Of a DNA stretch of 64,000 bases, positions 17,940 through 29,209 are shown one piece after another. The position numbers were made by a program, and so were the translations under genes. The stretch's first letter is position 1. Each line of letters begins with the position of its first letter. Source of the stretch: Nymphaea colorata (lineage: Eukaryota; Streptophyta; Magnoliopsida; Nymphaeales; Nymphaeaceae); contig NC_045147.1 of assembly GCF_008831285.2 (NCBI RefSeq), positions 13,060,854 through 13,124,853 of the forward strand, given 5' to 3'. Below the pieces are notes generated by a model. It made no database searches and was not told the DNA's origin. It saw nothing but the letters and a program-made list of their open reading frames with translations.

Positions 17940-20620
17940 GGTGCTCATTTAGTGCCTTTCAAATTTTTTGCAGAACTGCAAAAAAGTGAACAAACTGAGC
18001 AAAATTTCTCCCTGCTTGCAAGTGCTTCTGCACGCAAATAAGAAAATGTGAAAGAAAAATTTACAGCAGAAGTAGTCATCTCCGCAGTCATCAAAGACGA
18101 ATGCAAATAATGCCATCAATAATTTAAACAATCTCAAACCAAATCAAATTCTGCATTCCCAGAAAGAAAAATTGAATTGAAAAGAAGGAAAGCCAAGCTG
18201 TTGCCTGTTGGTAGGTCAAGACCAACACGAACCTGAACCTTCTTCTTACTGTGATGGAACTTCTCGTCTTTTTGGGCAAACAGAGCAAGTGCAGATTGCA
18301 GGTAACCCATCAAGTTCCTTCTTTTCTATGATGAATTCTCAAACTTCTTGGTAGCATCTAGAACATTTTCACCAAACATTTTCACTACAGTAGGAATCAG
18401 AAATTGGATTAGCTTCAGGAGTTCTGGATAAGATTGATAAAGCCTGCCCGTGAAGAGAAAACAAAGATATATCAACGAACAAGCTGATAAAGTAAGGCGA
18501 GCTAAAGTACATAAGCAATTTCTCACAAGCAATGGCCAATTGATTCCACCAAAGTTAGAAACCTAATCAAAAAGTAGAAATTTAAACAATTCCAAAGAAG
18601 GCTAATTAGCAAAAGCATCACGGCAAAAAAAAAGAAAAAAAAAACACCCTATTTTTGCGATAGAAGATGACAATGGTTGTGCTACCGTACACAAACAGTT
18701 GAACCATCTATACTATTGAAGTGATAACTATCAGAAAATTTCAACTGAAAACCATCACAATCATATCCATAAGCGTTGCATGGGTAAAACCCAATTTTGT
18801 GAAGAGAGAAATCTACAATTTTCATTTGGAGTTCTTGAACAACGATTTTTAATAAAATTAAATAGAACCAACAGCTAAATTACTGAGATATTGCACGACT
18901 TTTTTCGCTATGATATTTCCATAACCAAAATACTCCAAGCACATCAGCACATTTAAAATATCGTGTATTTTGAAAATACGATCTCACACATTTGGCATGC
19001 CTAGGCCAACACATAATGCATCTACATGGGACTTGGACGTCTACCTAAAGAAAAATGTTACATTAAAAGTCATAGAATACACATACACAATGTGTGAAAT
19101 TTTTCAATATTCAAATCAATATCTTTTAGAAGCAGCAAAGAAGAAACCTTTGTAAATAAAGGTTATCTTAATTTACACTAGTACAACCCTTGATGTTTTC
19201 AGATAACAGTAGAAATTCTGACTAGAAAAACTGCCTTTGAAATGAAAAGATGTGTACAAACCACTCTCTTGCAAAAAAATAATTGATACCAGGTGTTCAT
19301 GATCTTCATTGGAATATCTTATTTCACGTTAAACTTAAAGTTGCTAGTTCTTCAACAAGGAAAGAAATTTTCTCTTGTTCTAGTTACTAAAATGTAAAAG
19401 ATGATTCCCATTTTATTAGGTCAGTGCCCTTCTTGTTTATTTCATGCATTAGTTCCAGAGAAGCAAAGAGAAGCTAACCCGCCATCATCCAATCACCTAC
19501 ATACTAATACTCATATTTATTGTTACTTATATTTCAGAAACCCATAAATAGGTTTCATGAATGCATTTTGATAAATAAGAATTGCTGCTATAAAGTTTGG
19601 AGTATTTAGAAAGGGCTTACCTGGTATAGCTTGGCTACTTGGTTGAGGATCTGCTTAAGATCAAAACATTTGCATTTATCGCTGGACGACAAAACCCCTT
19701 CAATCAGCGACAAAGAAAAACAAAAAACAGAACCGTAAGGAATGTCAAACTTAAAAGACTTAACCAACCTAAACAAATAAATTTAGAATCTTAAAGAACA
19801 AGCGGAACAAGGAGATGAACTTCAGAATCCAAAAAATCTAGTTGCCACGTACCAAGGCAAGTTCAAATCACCGTTGCTGTGAATACCAAGCCTGTTATGT
19901 CTAGTAACAAAGAACAAAATGCAGAAAAACTGACTCTTTGAAATTGAAAACATTGGTTAGATCAAAAGCACCTTAGAAGTATTTCAAGGAATCGCCAACA
20001 TCATTTCGCATAGTCGAAGTCCACCATTATCATCTTCTTATACAAACCTCATCGTCCAATTTCTAAAACATGAGATCCATGATCCAAAAATCAGAACAGA
20101 ATAATGGTGTTCCTTAAAAGTCAAGAGTAACAACTACCGTCGACGCTAAGATAAAAGCAAGAAAAATGATATAGGCTTGCTTAGAGAAACCAAACTTCTT
20201 GTCCTAAACGACCAAATTACAATGATCGAAAATTAAAGAGACAACCAAGAAAATGAAATGCGAATGGCAAGATAGAATGAGTCATGTAATACTGTCCTAG
20301 CAAATGAATTGCAAATTGGCTTCTCGTATTGGGGACCGATCGTTGAGGGGCAGGGAAAAGGAGTCGTACCAGAAAGCCAAAGCTGGCTGGTGCCGGAAGC
20401 ACTACTGATGCCTTTTCCTCGCCGAAGGCGTGTCTGGAAGCTGCTTCTCGCAGTATCACTTGTCAAGCGGTATTGCCTCTTTCTTTCTCCCTCGAGTTGA
20501 CAAGCAGAGAGTGAAAGAGAGATGGAATAAGGGGAAATTTCCTAGGGCTTGTTCCGGAGCGGGACCCTCACTCCATACATGACTCGTGCACGAACAATCT
20601 GTCATCCGGCTCAAAAATGT
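17940..20620 (-). other. Possible minus-strand transcription unit (lncRNA or decayed gene)
   Basis: A TATA-like site at 20650-20657 is followed by a plausible leader. A donor (CTG then gtacg) lies near 20371, an exon-like block with donor CAG then gtaagc near 19623-19680, and two blocks with good pyrimidine-rich acceptors at about 18450 and 18047. The 18326-18450 block reads LYQSYPELLKLIQFLIPTVV and ends in TAG. The block near 19680 reads KCKCFDLKQILNQVAKLYQ. These frames do not join into one open reading frame with a credible ATG. I do not recognise the family. It could be a noncoding RNA or a broken gene. Confidence 0.3.
18326..18450 (-). pseudogene. Exon-like fragment, unknown family
   Basis: A clean acceptor (cttcacgggcag) at about 18451 opens a 39-codon frame that ends in TAG. 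Its amino-acid composition is protein-like, with a hydrophobic leucine-rich stretch followed by a lysine-rich tail. No upstream exon joins it in frame from a start codon. Function unknown. Confidence 0.25.
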
Positions 20621-20649
20621 TCTGCTGTCCAATCTTCTCTCGCAGTCGG

Positions 20650-20657
20650 TATATTTA
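20650..20657. promoter_or_regulatory. TATA-like site between divergent units
   Basis: TATATTTA on the plus strand is TAAATATA on the minus strand. It lies about 97 bp before the plus ORF at 20747 and upstream of the minus-strand unit below 20620, so it could serve either direction. Inference from position only. Confidence 0.35.
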
Positions 20658-20746
20658 ACCATCCCCTACGGCGGTCTCACCTTGATCGACCATCCACCCT
20701 CCTCCAGCGGCCCTCCGAGTGCCTTTCCCAACCACGTTCCCGGACA

Positions 20747-20929
20747 ATGGACTCCGCAGCCTCCCCGCCAACGCGCTTGGTCCCCGTCGACGGAAGTCGT
20801 ATTGAAGGCGAGGCGGGAAACTTTCACAGCTTTGACTCGGAATGCGCCGGCGCCAAGCTGCGATGGGCGCTTGAATGCTACATATTTATACTGCATTATC
20901 TATGTTTCTTTGGCTACAAGCCCCCCTAG
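20747..20929 (+). CDS. Hypothetical 60-aa protein or truncated first exon
   Basis: The ORF starts with ATG and encodes 60 residues. The first two-thirds have gene-like composition (GC-rich, MDSAASPPTRLVPVDGSRIE at the start, then acidic and polar residues). The last part becomes hydrophobic and AT-coded before TAG. The switch suggests that a real first exon was truncated by other DNA near 20870. No family recognised, no signal peptide and no splice donor at the switch. Confidence 0.3.
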   Translation: MDSAASPPTRLVPVDGSRIEGEAGNFHSFDSECAGAKLRWALECYIFILHYLCFFGYKPP

Positions 20930-21037
20930 ATTCCCTTCTCCTTTTCCAAGAATTAGGGTCATTAGATCTAGATTCTTATTAATATAGAAGCAAAAAGTTT
21001 GTTTCTAGATCTTAGAACCGTGGCTTGGTCATCTTCC

Positions 21038-21229
21038 TTATTCCTTCACCGCAACTTTCAAATATTCTTTGCATAGTAAGCAATATTTATCACCCAAAAT
21101 ACATGCTTTTGACACACCAAAGTAGTTCTTTGCAAGTTGGTCAAGGTATGATTCCCATGCAACATATAATTCTTGCAGCACCAATTCTCTGTACAAGTCT
21201 ATGTGCCTGGAAACCTCATTCAAGGCAAG
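21038..21229 (-). pseudogene. Exon-like ORF, unknown family
   Basis: An acceptor (tcatgtgcag) at 21230-21231 opens a 63-codon frame ending in TAA. The peptide is compositionally convincing (LALNEVSRHIDLYRELVLQE at the start, then WESYLDQLAKNYFG). It is probably helical and moderately charged. I see no partner exon further upstream on the minus strand (21.3-22.2 kb is repeats and microsatellite). It looks like an isolated terminal exon, perhaps a captured or orphaned gene fragment. Function not assigned. Confidence 0.35.
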
Positions 21230-21699
21230 CTGCACATGAAGTTGGATTCAGTTTTAAATAAATATTAGCATCCATATATTTTGAAAGTCGTATTATGATG
21301 TTGGTCGAATCTGACATGATTCATTTGTGAATTTAAAACCAGATTTAGATAAGATCCTATTGTGAATTTAAAAGTTGGATTTGGATATGATATTAGATCT
21401 TTTTAAATTTGCGTTTAAGTTTGAATTCAAATATAAATACATCCAATAAATAAGACATAGTAAAATATACATTCGATCCGAATCTAACACATACACATCC
21501 CTACCTAGACCAACTTGCCGGCAAAGTGAGTTTAGAGAGAACTTTTCTTGATTTCAACAAGAGGCAAACGCGACTGCATATCTATTAGTACTCTTTTTTT
21601 TCTTTACTTCATGAATTTCTTAAAAAAAAAACTATTAAAGCTCGGACTAGTTTGGATCGAGCTCACCGTGATCCACCCTGGACCCAGCTCACCTATGAC

Positions 21700-21704
21700 C
21701 TAAG

Positions 21705-21741
<37 letters not shown>

Positions 21742-23230
21742 AGGAAAAATAGAAAAGAAGAAAAAAAAGGTAGGCCATTCAAGCTCGGACCGGTTTGGCT
21801 GGGGCTCACCGCGAGCCAGCACGAACCCAGCCCACCTAGGACCACTGGACTCAGCTTAAGAAGGGCCACATGACAGGAGGCGCGGCGTGAAGGGAGGAAG
21901 GCAGCACGGTCAAATCATGACCAGCACCACATGTATTGTCCACCTCAAGGCACACACCACGAGGTATAACTGTTGGCAGTGGGCCCCACTTTTCTAACTC
22001 CTCCTCCTCTCACCACCGTCCATCTCCGCGATGAAGAGCAGTGGGGGACCAAAACCGCCAAAAGGATGCTGCTTTTGCCCCCTACGCATATAAAATTGGC
22101 ACGACTCGATTCTTTCACAACTTGGCATGAAATGCCTCTCCCCAATAACTGCAAAAAAATATGACCAGCTTCAAAATATATATATATATATATATATAAG
22201 TCACTTTCAGTGACAGTGAGAAAGAGGATAGTTTATTTCTTCAAGTTTTAATGGGTTGTGCGTCATGGACTTGAATTTTCTTGATTTTGCGACTTACAAT
22301 TAGAACAAAGTAATCCAAGGTTGTTATTTGTTTCATATCTTAATCCAAGTGGTTTTCATATATAAAATGCAGGGGTATGTGAAACTAGGGGTATGCAATC
22401 CAAGCATTAAATGATCTCTATTAAATTTCTTACATACCATACTTTGTACTCACTTTTGTACGACATTGAGTGCAGTTCGTATTTGATATATTAAAAGAAA
22501 TTGGTAGACAAATGGATACCATTAGATGAGCACTATTAGGTTTCTTTATAGATAAAACCATTTTAAAAATTATCATGAATTCGATGAGATGGCTTAGAAG
22601 CTATCACACTACTTATGTTCTCCTTTTCAAGAGTTAGTTTTGATGTGGCAGGCTGTAAGTCATTGGGTTGTATTCACGGGCATATATTTTAAGACATAAG
22701 GTGTTGAAGATACTGGCTGCCACATTATAAATACCATTGATTTCTACTATTTTGGTTCAAGTGGTGTGCATGTTACAATGATTGTAGAAGTCACGATCTC
22801 AATTCGTGAGAATGTGACCTGTGAATATATGAAGTTTTAGTTCATGGTTTGTTAGTATTACATATCAAATATACTGATTTGCCTCTGAAAGATGACACTA
22901 TGCCATGTTTCCTGTCAAACATTATTGAATACTTTTCCTGTCAAGCAATGGCAAATTTTCAGGATTTAGGCATTCAATAATTTCAACTAGATCAAATTTC
23001 AAGTATATATGTTTAGATTGGATGAAATCGAAGCATTACATCCCTAAATCTGTGTGTCAAGTTTGATGAAGCTGCACACAAAATGAACAAAGAAAGAGTC
23101 GTTTCAGATGAATTCAGTTATCTGAGAAGTGAACAACCAGGCAAATCTTCAATGCCGGAGTTTTCCTTTTGACCTAAGAAACAACTTTCCCCTGCCTGTG
23201 AAAAAGAGAGGAAAATAGAAAGGCCTTCTC
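21700..23230. other. Intergenic stretch with (CT)n and (TA)n tracts
   Basis: A (CT)n tract lies at about 21710-21740 and a (TA)n tract at about 22176-22199. Around them are two similar GC-richer phrases (AAGCTCGGACTAGTTTGG near 21638 and AAGCTCGGACCGGTTTGG near 21780). No gene is recognisable. Confidence 0.6.
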
Positions 23231-23233
23231 CTC

Positions 23234-23373
23234 ACCATAGTCACAGAAAACACTTTTTGTTTTTAAAAAAACACGATAAATTAACTGGCGGTTTAAAACT
23301 TTAAAACCTCATCGTATTATATCGGAAAAAAACCTCGTCGTTAAAACTCCGAAATATTATTTGTGACTATGGT
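23234..23373. mobile_element. Short MITE with ACCATAGTCACA termini
   Basis: The 140-bp segment starts with ACCATAGTCACA and ends with TGTGACTATGGT, a perfect 12-bp inverted repeat. The right half, read on the minus strand, aligns with the first 70 bases of the longer elements at 33370 and 45863 (phrase TTTCGGAGTTTTAA and GGTTTTTTTC). It is an internally deleted member of the same family, non-coding. No target duplication is evident. Confidence 0.8.
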
Positions 23374-23689
23374 TATTTGAGCCCTTCTGTTATTTGGAAA
23401 TTTTACAGGAAAGAATGACATTGTACCAGAGCCACAAAATCTTAGAAAAAACCTTTTGTTTGACCTAAGAATATTATCAATTACAAAACCTTTTCAAGAT
23501 TTTCAAAAATATTGTGAAAACTTTGCTTTCTTCGACCATAAAAATTTTGCACTGCGGCAGGAGAGGAAAGTTCACCGGAAAGGATTTTTTGCAGTATCTT
23601 AATGACCATGAGATATGACCATGGTTTTCTTGTCCTCGCATTCTACAACAAAATGGACTTGTTGATTGCAACATAGATACATTGTCTAA

Positions 23690-26222
23690 ATGGGAAATGA
23701 CTCTTCTCACTCATGCAGTCTAACCTAAATATTTTTGTGTTCACAACTTTAGAACTGCTTTGCATCTCATTAATAGATTACCCCCTCGAATTCTTCATGA
23801 CAAAAACCCACATGAAATTCTTAATCGAGCAAACTCCTTGGCTTAAAACTATGTACATTTCATCGACCGAACTCCTTGGCTCAACTATGTACACATTTTT
23901 TGAAGTACATGTTACCCTTTCCTTGTGCCCTGCGGGAAAAATAAGATGAATCCAAATTCCAAACCATGTGTTTTCGTTGGGCATGGACTTCAACACAAAG
24001 GCTTTCTATGCTTTGAACTGGTGGATAAACAAAGTTATATATCTAGAAATGTGGTTTTCAATGAAGATCTCTTTATATTCTGAGGCACTTTGTCTTGTCT
24101 CCCATGTTCAGCAATGGCTTCAAGGTAGAGGGCCATCGTGCTTTCCGTTGCCACCTCCCACGAGCCAGTGTATATGGGGGCGGCGCCGGGAATTCTTTTC
24201 CATAGGGCACTAAATATATGGAAAACAAATTTTCAATTAACCATAGGGCGGTGATTCAGATCCCATGGGGTTACCCTATCTAGCTAGACCCAAATTCACC
24301 AAGCTTCAACATTGAATTAAAGTTTCAAAGAGTGGGTAAACGGAGACCCCACCTGCCTACGCCCCTGGGGTCTATAGCATTCTCCCGAACTCCGCCTCTC
24401 ATGTGCCTGAGGAGGAGACTAAAAATCTATCCCATGACAGTGATTTTGGTGATCTAAGCCTCTAACCATATCCAGTTCTCTAACTAGATCCAATTTTCAA
24501 TTGCAAGACTAAGGAAATGATGATTTGCCAACCATGCCCCATATCCAACTCCGACTTAAGACTTGAGCATCAAAGTTCAGGTAGCTCAGAGTCGGCTCCA
24601 AATCATTCCAGTGCTCAAAGTGGAAGAACAAATCAAGTTCCACTGCGCTTTAATGGTCAATCTAATGGTTCAGAAGCGTCGGGCATCAAACTTGTTGTGG
24701 ATGTGCCTATCATCAAAATCATCTTCTTGTTAAGACCGATCATATGGTTGCTCGATCTATGGATGGGACCAGAATTCCCAAGACATATCAGCCATGTGGT
24801 GTTAATGAAATTGAAGCAAAAGACTATGGGAAAGCTAAAATGGATCAAAGCCATGGAAGAAGAAATTTCAGCTCCCCATAAATAACACATGGGCATTATC
24901 TCCCCTTATTTAACTTCAAAGATTGTGAATAAAAAGCAATGCGAGATACATGGCCTGACTCATTACCAGGGGATACAACTTATAGGAAGGTATTGATTAT
25001 TCTGAGACTTTTAGTCCTATGGGGAAACCTTTTACTGTTTGTGCAGTCCTAACTATTGCAATATCTAAGGGATGGGACATTTGACAATTGGACAAGAATA
25101 ATGCATTTTTACAAGGAATTTTGAAGGAGACCGTGTTCATGAGCCAATAGAAATTCATCCTTGTCATGGTTTGTCATCTCACAGGTAATAAATGGATTAA
25201 AACAAGCTCAGAGGGCTTAGTTCGATGGACTTCAAACAGATCTATGGGATCAGGGTTCCCAAGAGTAGTTTCAAACACTTCCTTTTTAATCAAGAAAAGA
25301 GGTAAAAATGTTGTTTATGTGTTAATTATGTAGATGACATCACCGTTGCAGAAAGTTCTACAAAAGCAACTCAACACTTAATAGACAGATTTGGAGAAGA
25401 GTTCTCTATCAAGAATTTAGGGCTTGTCAAAATTTTTCCTTGAAATTGAAGCCATAAAGAAAGCAATGGAATGATAATGACTCAAAGGCAGGACATTGCA
25501 CACCTTCTAAAATGAGCCAATATGACTGAATGCAGGCCTACACCACCTTATCCAAATTCGATGGAGACTCGTTTGAAGATGGAACTACACCACAGTTACT
25601 TGTCCAGGCATTACATTTGTTGTGAACAAGACATGTCAATTCATGCAATGTCCTTCTCAACCTCACAAGAGAATTCTACGATACCTAAAGGGGACATTGA
25701 ATTATGGCCTATCATTTTCTGAGTTAACTATCCAGATCAGACGACTCACACTGATATATAGATTGAGCAGCATGTCCTGATTATACAAGATCTATGGGAG
25801 GTTGTGTGGCATATTTAGGCGGCAATATTATATCAGTCATCATCCAAGTAAAACACCAGTGCATGATCATGCATAGAGGCAGAGTACAAGGCATTTACGG
25901 GGGCTACTTCATATCACTGGCTTAAAATCCCTATTGAAGGAAGGAGCTTCTTGTAAATCATAGCTTAAAACTAGTACTTCAATGTAGAATTTGAAAGCCA
26001 AATACCATGCTATGAATCCAGTCTTCCACGCAAGGACAAAACACAGAAAGGTAGATTATCACTTCATTATAGAACAAACTGTTAAGGAAGAGATTCAAGG
26101 TGAATATGTGAATTCCAAGTCTCAAATTGCAAATATATTCCTTAAAGCACTACATGAACCAAAAGTTCTTGAATTTTCAGGTCGAAACTCAATCTTAGAG
26201 AGATTGGTTTGAGGGAGAGCGT
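23690..26222 (+). mobile_element. Decayed Ty1/copia retrotransposon, pol region
   Basis: In plus-strand order the recognisable parts are: the end of integrase (INRLP and DKNPHEIL near 23770-23830, then CVFVGH and SRNVVFNED near 23945-24081); the linker (AMEEEIS near 24850); reverse transcriptase (EGIDYSETFSP near 24990, NNAFLQG near 25100, YVDDI near 25328-25342); ILRYLKGTLNYGL near 25670; and the RNase H and C-terminal end (KHRKVDYHFI and NIFLKALHEPK near 26040-26160). Frameshifts and stop codons are frequent and the frame changes many times. Gag and protease are absent, and no LTR pair is visible around it. The copy is non-functional. Confidence 0.9.
24175..24368. mobile_element. hAT-like MITE nested in the copia remnant
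   Basis: The segment begins TGGGGGCGGCGCC and ends GCCTACGCCCCTGG. It is flanked by imperfect 8-bp repeats (agtgtata on the left, ggtctata on the right, 6 of 8 matching). It interrupts the copia reading between the end of integrase and the linker. The core (CAAATTTTCAATT, TGATTCAGATC, AGTTTCAAAGAG) is shared with the repeat at 37066-37380. The end sequence CAGGGGCGTAGG on the minus strand is the style seen at hAT-Tip100 elements. Non-coding. Confidence 0.6.
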
Positions 26223-26229
26223 TACAAAT

Positions 26230-27400
26230 CGAGATCTTGCATTGAACTGTTGTGAGAGGCAAGCCTGCGGGTGCAAAGAGGAAGACACTCAAATAGATAG
26301 AAGGAAAATCTTGCTCCTCATGTAAAACAAAAAAAAAATGTCATGTCGATAATGAGGTTCACCGAAATGGCAATTGCTGCATTGTATTCAATCAAGATCC
26401 ATCCGCTGAAAATGGATCATAACGTAAACTCATTAATATTTAAAGGAAACTCCCTCGGTGAAGCTTTTGAAGCAGTGTGAGGAGAAAGTGGATAGGTAAG
26501 GAAACTACCGAGCCACTATACGTGAGATGCGTCAATCTCTCTCTTCTTACCATGTTTAACATCTAGAAGCTATGCTCAGAATCTCCTTGCCCTTTGACAG
26601 GAACCAGAGACATGTCGCCTACAACTGTGTGCCTTGGATACTGCACGATCTTTCAATTGCAATGGAGGAAATAACAGTAAAGAAATACCCACTTCATCAT
26701 TGGTGCAAAACAACCAGATTACAACCCAAAATTTATGCTACCATTTTTCTTTCTTTCTTTCCTTCTTTTTTGGGTGAAAAATGGAAGTTGAATCATTAAC
26801 AAAATGAGGTAGAAATTACACATGGGAACACCCAGAACAGAGATCTGGGTTGTCTCTCCAATGGCAGATGGTAAGAATAAACTTGAATCCAGAGATATAA
26901 AAGTGCTCTCTGAAAAAGGTCAATTACAGACTTGAGCTCACATGCAAATGGATGTGTTTCTGTGTGTGCATAGGTGTGATCTGGTAATGTCTGTACTCGA
27001 GCTGTCCACAGATGTCAGTCTTGGTCAAAATGACGATCCATCCCAAATTTAACCGTTGACCACCAAGTCGTATCCCTAGAAATATTTTTTAAAAATAAAA
27101 GCAACGGTAGGAAAAAGGAAAAAAAGAACAAGCAACAACCACCCACAGGACTCAAATCTCAGAAGAATCCCAAATGATCAGTAATGATGATTAGCATAAA
27201 AGATCACGAAAAAATCTCGATCCCGTTCTTCTCGCTTTCTTCAACAATCCGCCACACTGCAACTCAGACCGGCAGAGCAGCAGAGATCAATAAAGAAGGA
27301 ACCCCCAAAAGAATGTGTTGATTCTTTCTGATTTCTTTTCATGTGAATCTGTGTTTCGTCCCCCTGAGAGCTCCCCACAAAGTTTTCGTCGAAGAAAACG
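26230..27400. other. Intergenic stretch and 3' flank of the RRM gene
   Basis: Nothing gene-like is recognisable between the copia remnant and the RRM stop codon. The part next to 27401 should include the RRM gene 3' untranslated region. A frame at 27241-27441 on the minus strand overlaps the gene end but is not the supported C-terminus. Confidence 0.6.
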
Positions 27401-28771
27401 TCAGGCAGATTGAGCATTCTGCTCGGAACTGCCACCTGCAACTGCCTGAGAGGAGGAGGAAGAGGGTGCTGTGGTGCTCACCGGCAAGCCACCTGCTGCA
27501 TTTCACCACAGACTGTTATAGTTTCAGTGTTGCCACATGAAACCCTTCAAGCCAAAGGAAAATATTGAGAATTTGAGAGAGAGAGAGAACTTTTCCTTTT
27601 TACCTGTGGTAAATGGCACATTGGTGGGTAGGGAGAGAATGGGAGATCCATATTGTTGTTGAGGAATGTAAGTTTGTGGATATTGAACCACCTGCGGGTA
27701 TTGCATATTGCTCTGCAAATATTGTGCGTAGTAAGGGTAGATTGCAGGGTTGGGGAGCATCCCTAAGCCGGGGTAGTAGTGAGAGATCTGGTGACCTCCA
27801 TATGGACTATAATATGTCTGCAATTTCACAGCAAGGCATTTTTTTAATGCATTAACTGGTTTCCCTTCCATAAATACCATGTGATGCAGCCATTAATGAT
27901 CTGAAATATAATACCTACCATGGGGTATATGCCCTCTTGAGAATAACCAGTAAACCTGGACGAAAGCAAGAAGAACAAGAAAAAAGAGGACACGAAATAA
28001 GAAATTCTAGTGTATCGAGTTGCTTTGCTCTTCAATGAAATGTGATTTGTGAGAGTGGTGTTACCCGTAAGTTTGATAAGGAAACGTTTGACGCAATGGG
28101 TATTGAGGCTGTTGTTGCTGCGTGTAGGACGTTCCCGGTGGGTGGTATGCCGGAGCTCCGGCGGACCCGATCGCCGTTCTATACCGACCACCACCTTTGG
28201 TAACAAACAAAGAGAAAATTTTGTTCGTTGGTGTCTCTTCATTGATCCTTTCTTGTGCTTCTGATTTGATAGCTATGATCGAATGAATACATGAGGAACT
28301 AACCGTGTTGGGGAGTGGTTGGTCTTGTTGTCCGGGCGCCAAGAGATGCCAAATTACAGTTGGCCCTTCTGCCATCGATCACAGGCGAAGGATCTAAGCA
28401 TGCCCTGCTCGCCGAATCTGCGTCCTTGAATGTCACCTTCACAAAAGGAAAGCAGAAGCAGAGAAAACAACAACATGCTTTACAGACAAAACCCATCAAG
28501 AAAAGATCGAAGAAAGAAGAAAATGCAGAAGAAGAAGAAGAAAACGAAAGCGAAGATTCTCTGAAACTCTTACAAAGCCGTATCCCTTTGATCTCCCTGT
28601 CGCCTTGTCCGTGATCACAACGGCCTCCAGTATCTCGCCAAACTGCTCAAAATAACGTCTCATTGTTTCCCTCTGCGTCTCCCATGCCAACCCTCCAACG
28701 AAGATCTTGGTGTACGTGGTGTCCCCAAACTGCCCGCTTCCGGCATTTCCCTGCCGTTGGCGTTGCGCCAT
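27401..28771 (-). CDS. Single-RRM RNA-binding protein (6 exons)
   Basis: Exons in transcript order: 28771-28574, 28436-28304, 28194-28065, 27955-27919, 27817-27604 and 27495-27401. All introns are GT..AG with consistent phase, giving 268 aa. One RRM occupies about residues 20-97: RNP2 is KIFVGGL at 22-28 and RNP1 is KGYGFVTF at 62-69, interrupted by intron 1 exactly after KGYGF. The motif then continues with [23 protein letters not shown]. The rest is low complexity, rich in Tyr, Gln and Pro with many YP and PQ pairs, and a Ser/Thr-rich tail. This architecture matches the plant RRM family related to animal RBM24/RBM38 (for example At1g22910, At1g33470 and At1g78260, from recall). Such proteins bind single-stranded RNA; targets are not predictable. 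The start is the ATG preceding the conserved QFGDTTYTK block. Confidence 0.9.
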
Positions 28772-28875
28772 TCCCTCGTCCCCCAACCCAGAAAGAAAAC
28801 CAAATGCTGCAAATATAACCCCTCCCCACTACCCAGAAGGCCAACTAAACAAGAATCATGATGAGACACACACAT
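28660..28875 (-). promoter_or_regulatory. Overlapping upstream ORF of the RRM gene
   Basis: An ATG at 28873-28875 opens a 71-codon frame. It runs past the main start at 28771 in a different frame and stops at 28660 inside exon 1. If the mature leader includes it, it would compete with the main start. A possible acceptor (atatttgcag) near 28809 could splice it out. Confidence 0.3.
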
Positions 28876-28949
28876 CCTGATCTCCTTTTTCTTCTGCTCA
28901 ACCTTCCCATCTCCTCAAAAACTTGCCGCATTATCCCTCCTTTTCAGAT

Positions 28950-29090
28950 TCCAAAAGATGGGGTTTCAGAGAAGGGAAATTTATGAAAAAAGACAGGAAA
29001 AGGGAGACGAGGAAAAAGAAGAAACAGAGGAGAGAAGAAGAAATCTAAAAGAAGAGGGGAGGAAGAGAAGGGGGAGAGGATGTGGGTCGT
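28950..29090 (-). promoter_or_regulatory. Polypurine/polypyrimidine tract upstream of the RRM gene
   Basis: The plus strand is almost purely A and G over more than 100 bp, so the coding-sense strand is CT-rich. Such tracts are common in plant leaders and core promoters. Located 180-320 bp upstream of the start codon. No TATA box was seen. Confidence 0.35.
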
Positions 29091-29209
29091 ATCAATGTTT
29101 GTTTGTGGCTCCCACACCAGGTAGTCGTCCAATGGATTAAGAGGGGGCAGTTTTCTCCCCCTCTTAATGTATGACCACTTTCTATACTTCAACCAGAGGA
29201 ATTGTCTGC

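Noticed and set aside
21710-21740. Regular short repeats that might suggest a CRISPR-like or satellite array
   Set aside because: They are dinucleotide microsatellites with no spacers; CRISPR arrays are not expected in a plant nuclear genome.
27241-27441. Alternative 3' exon of the RRM gene using the frame that ends at 27241
   Set aside because: It would need an extra intron and gives a basic, Cys-rich tail. The acceptor at 27496 continues exon 5 in phase and gives a Ser/Thr/Ala-rich tail that stops at 27401, as expected for this protein type.
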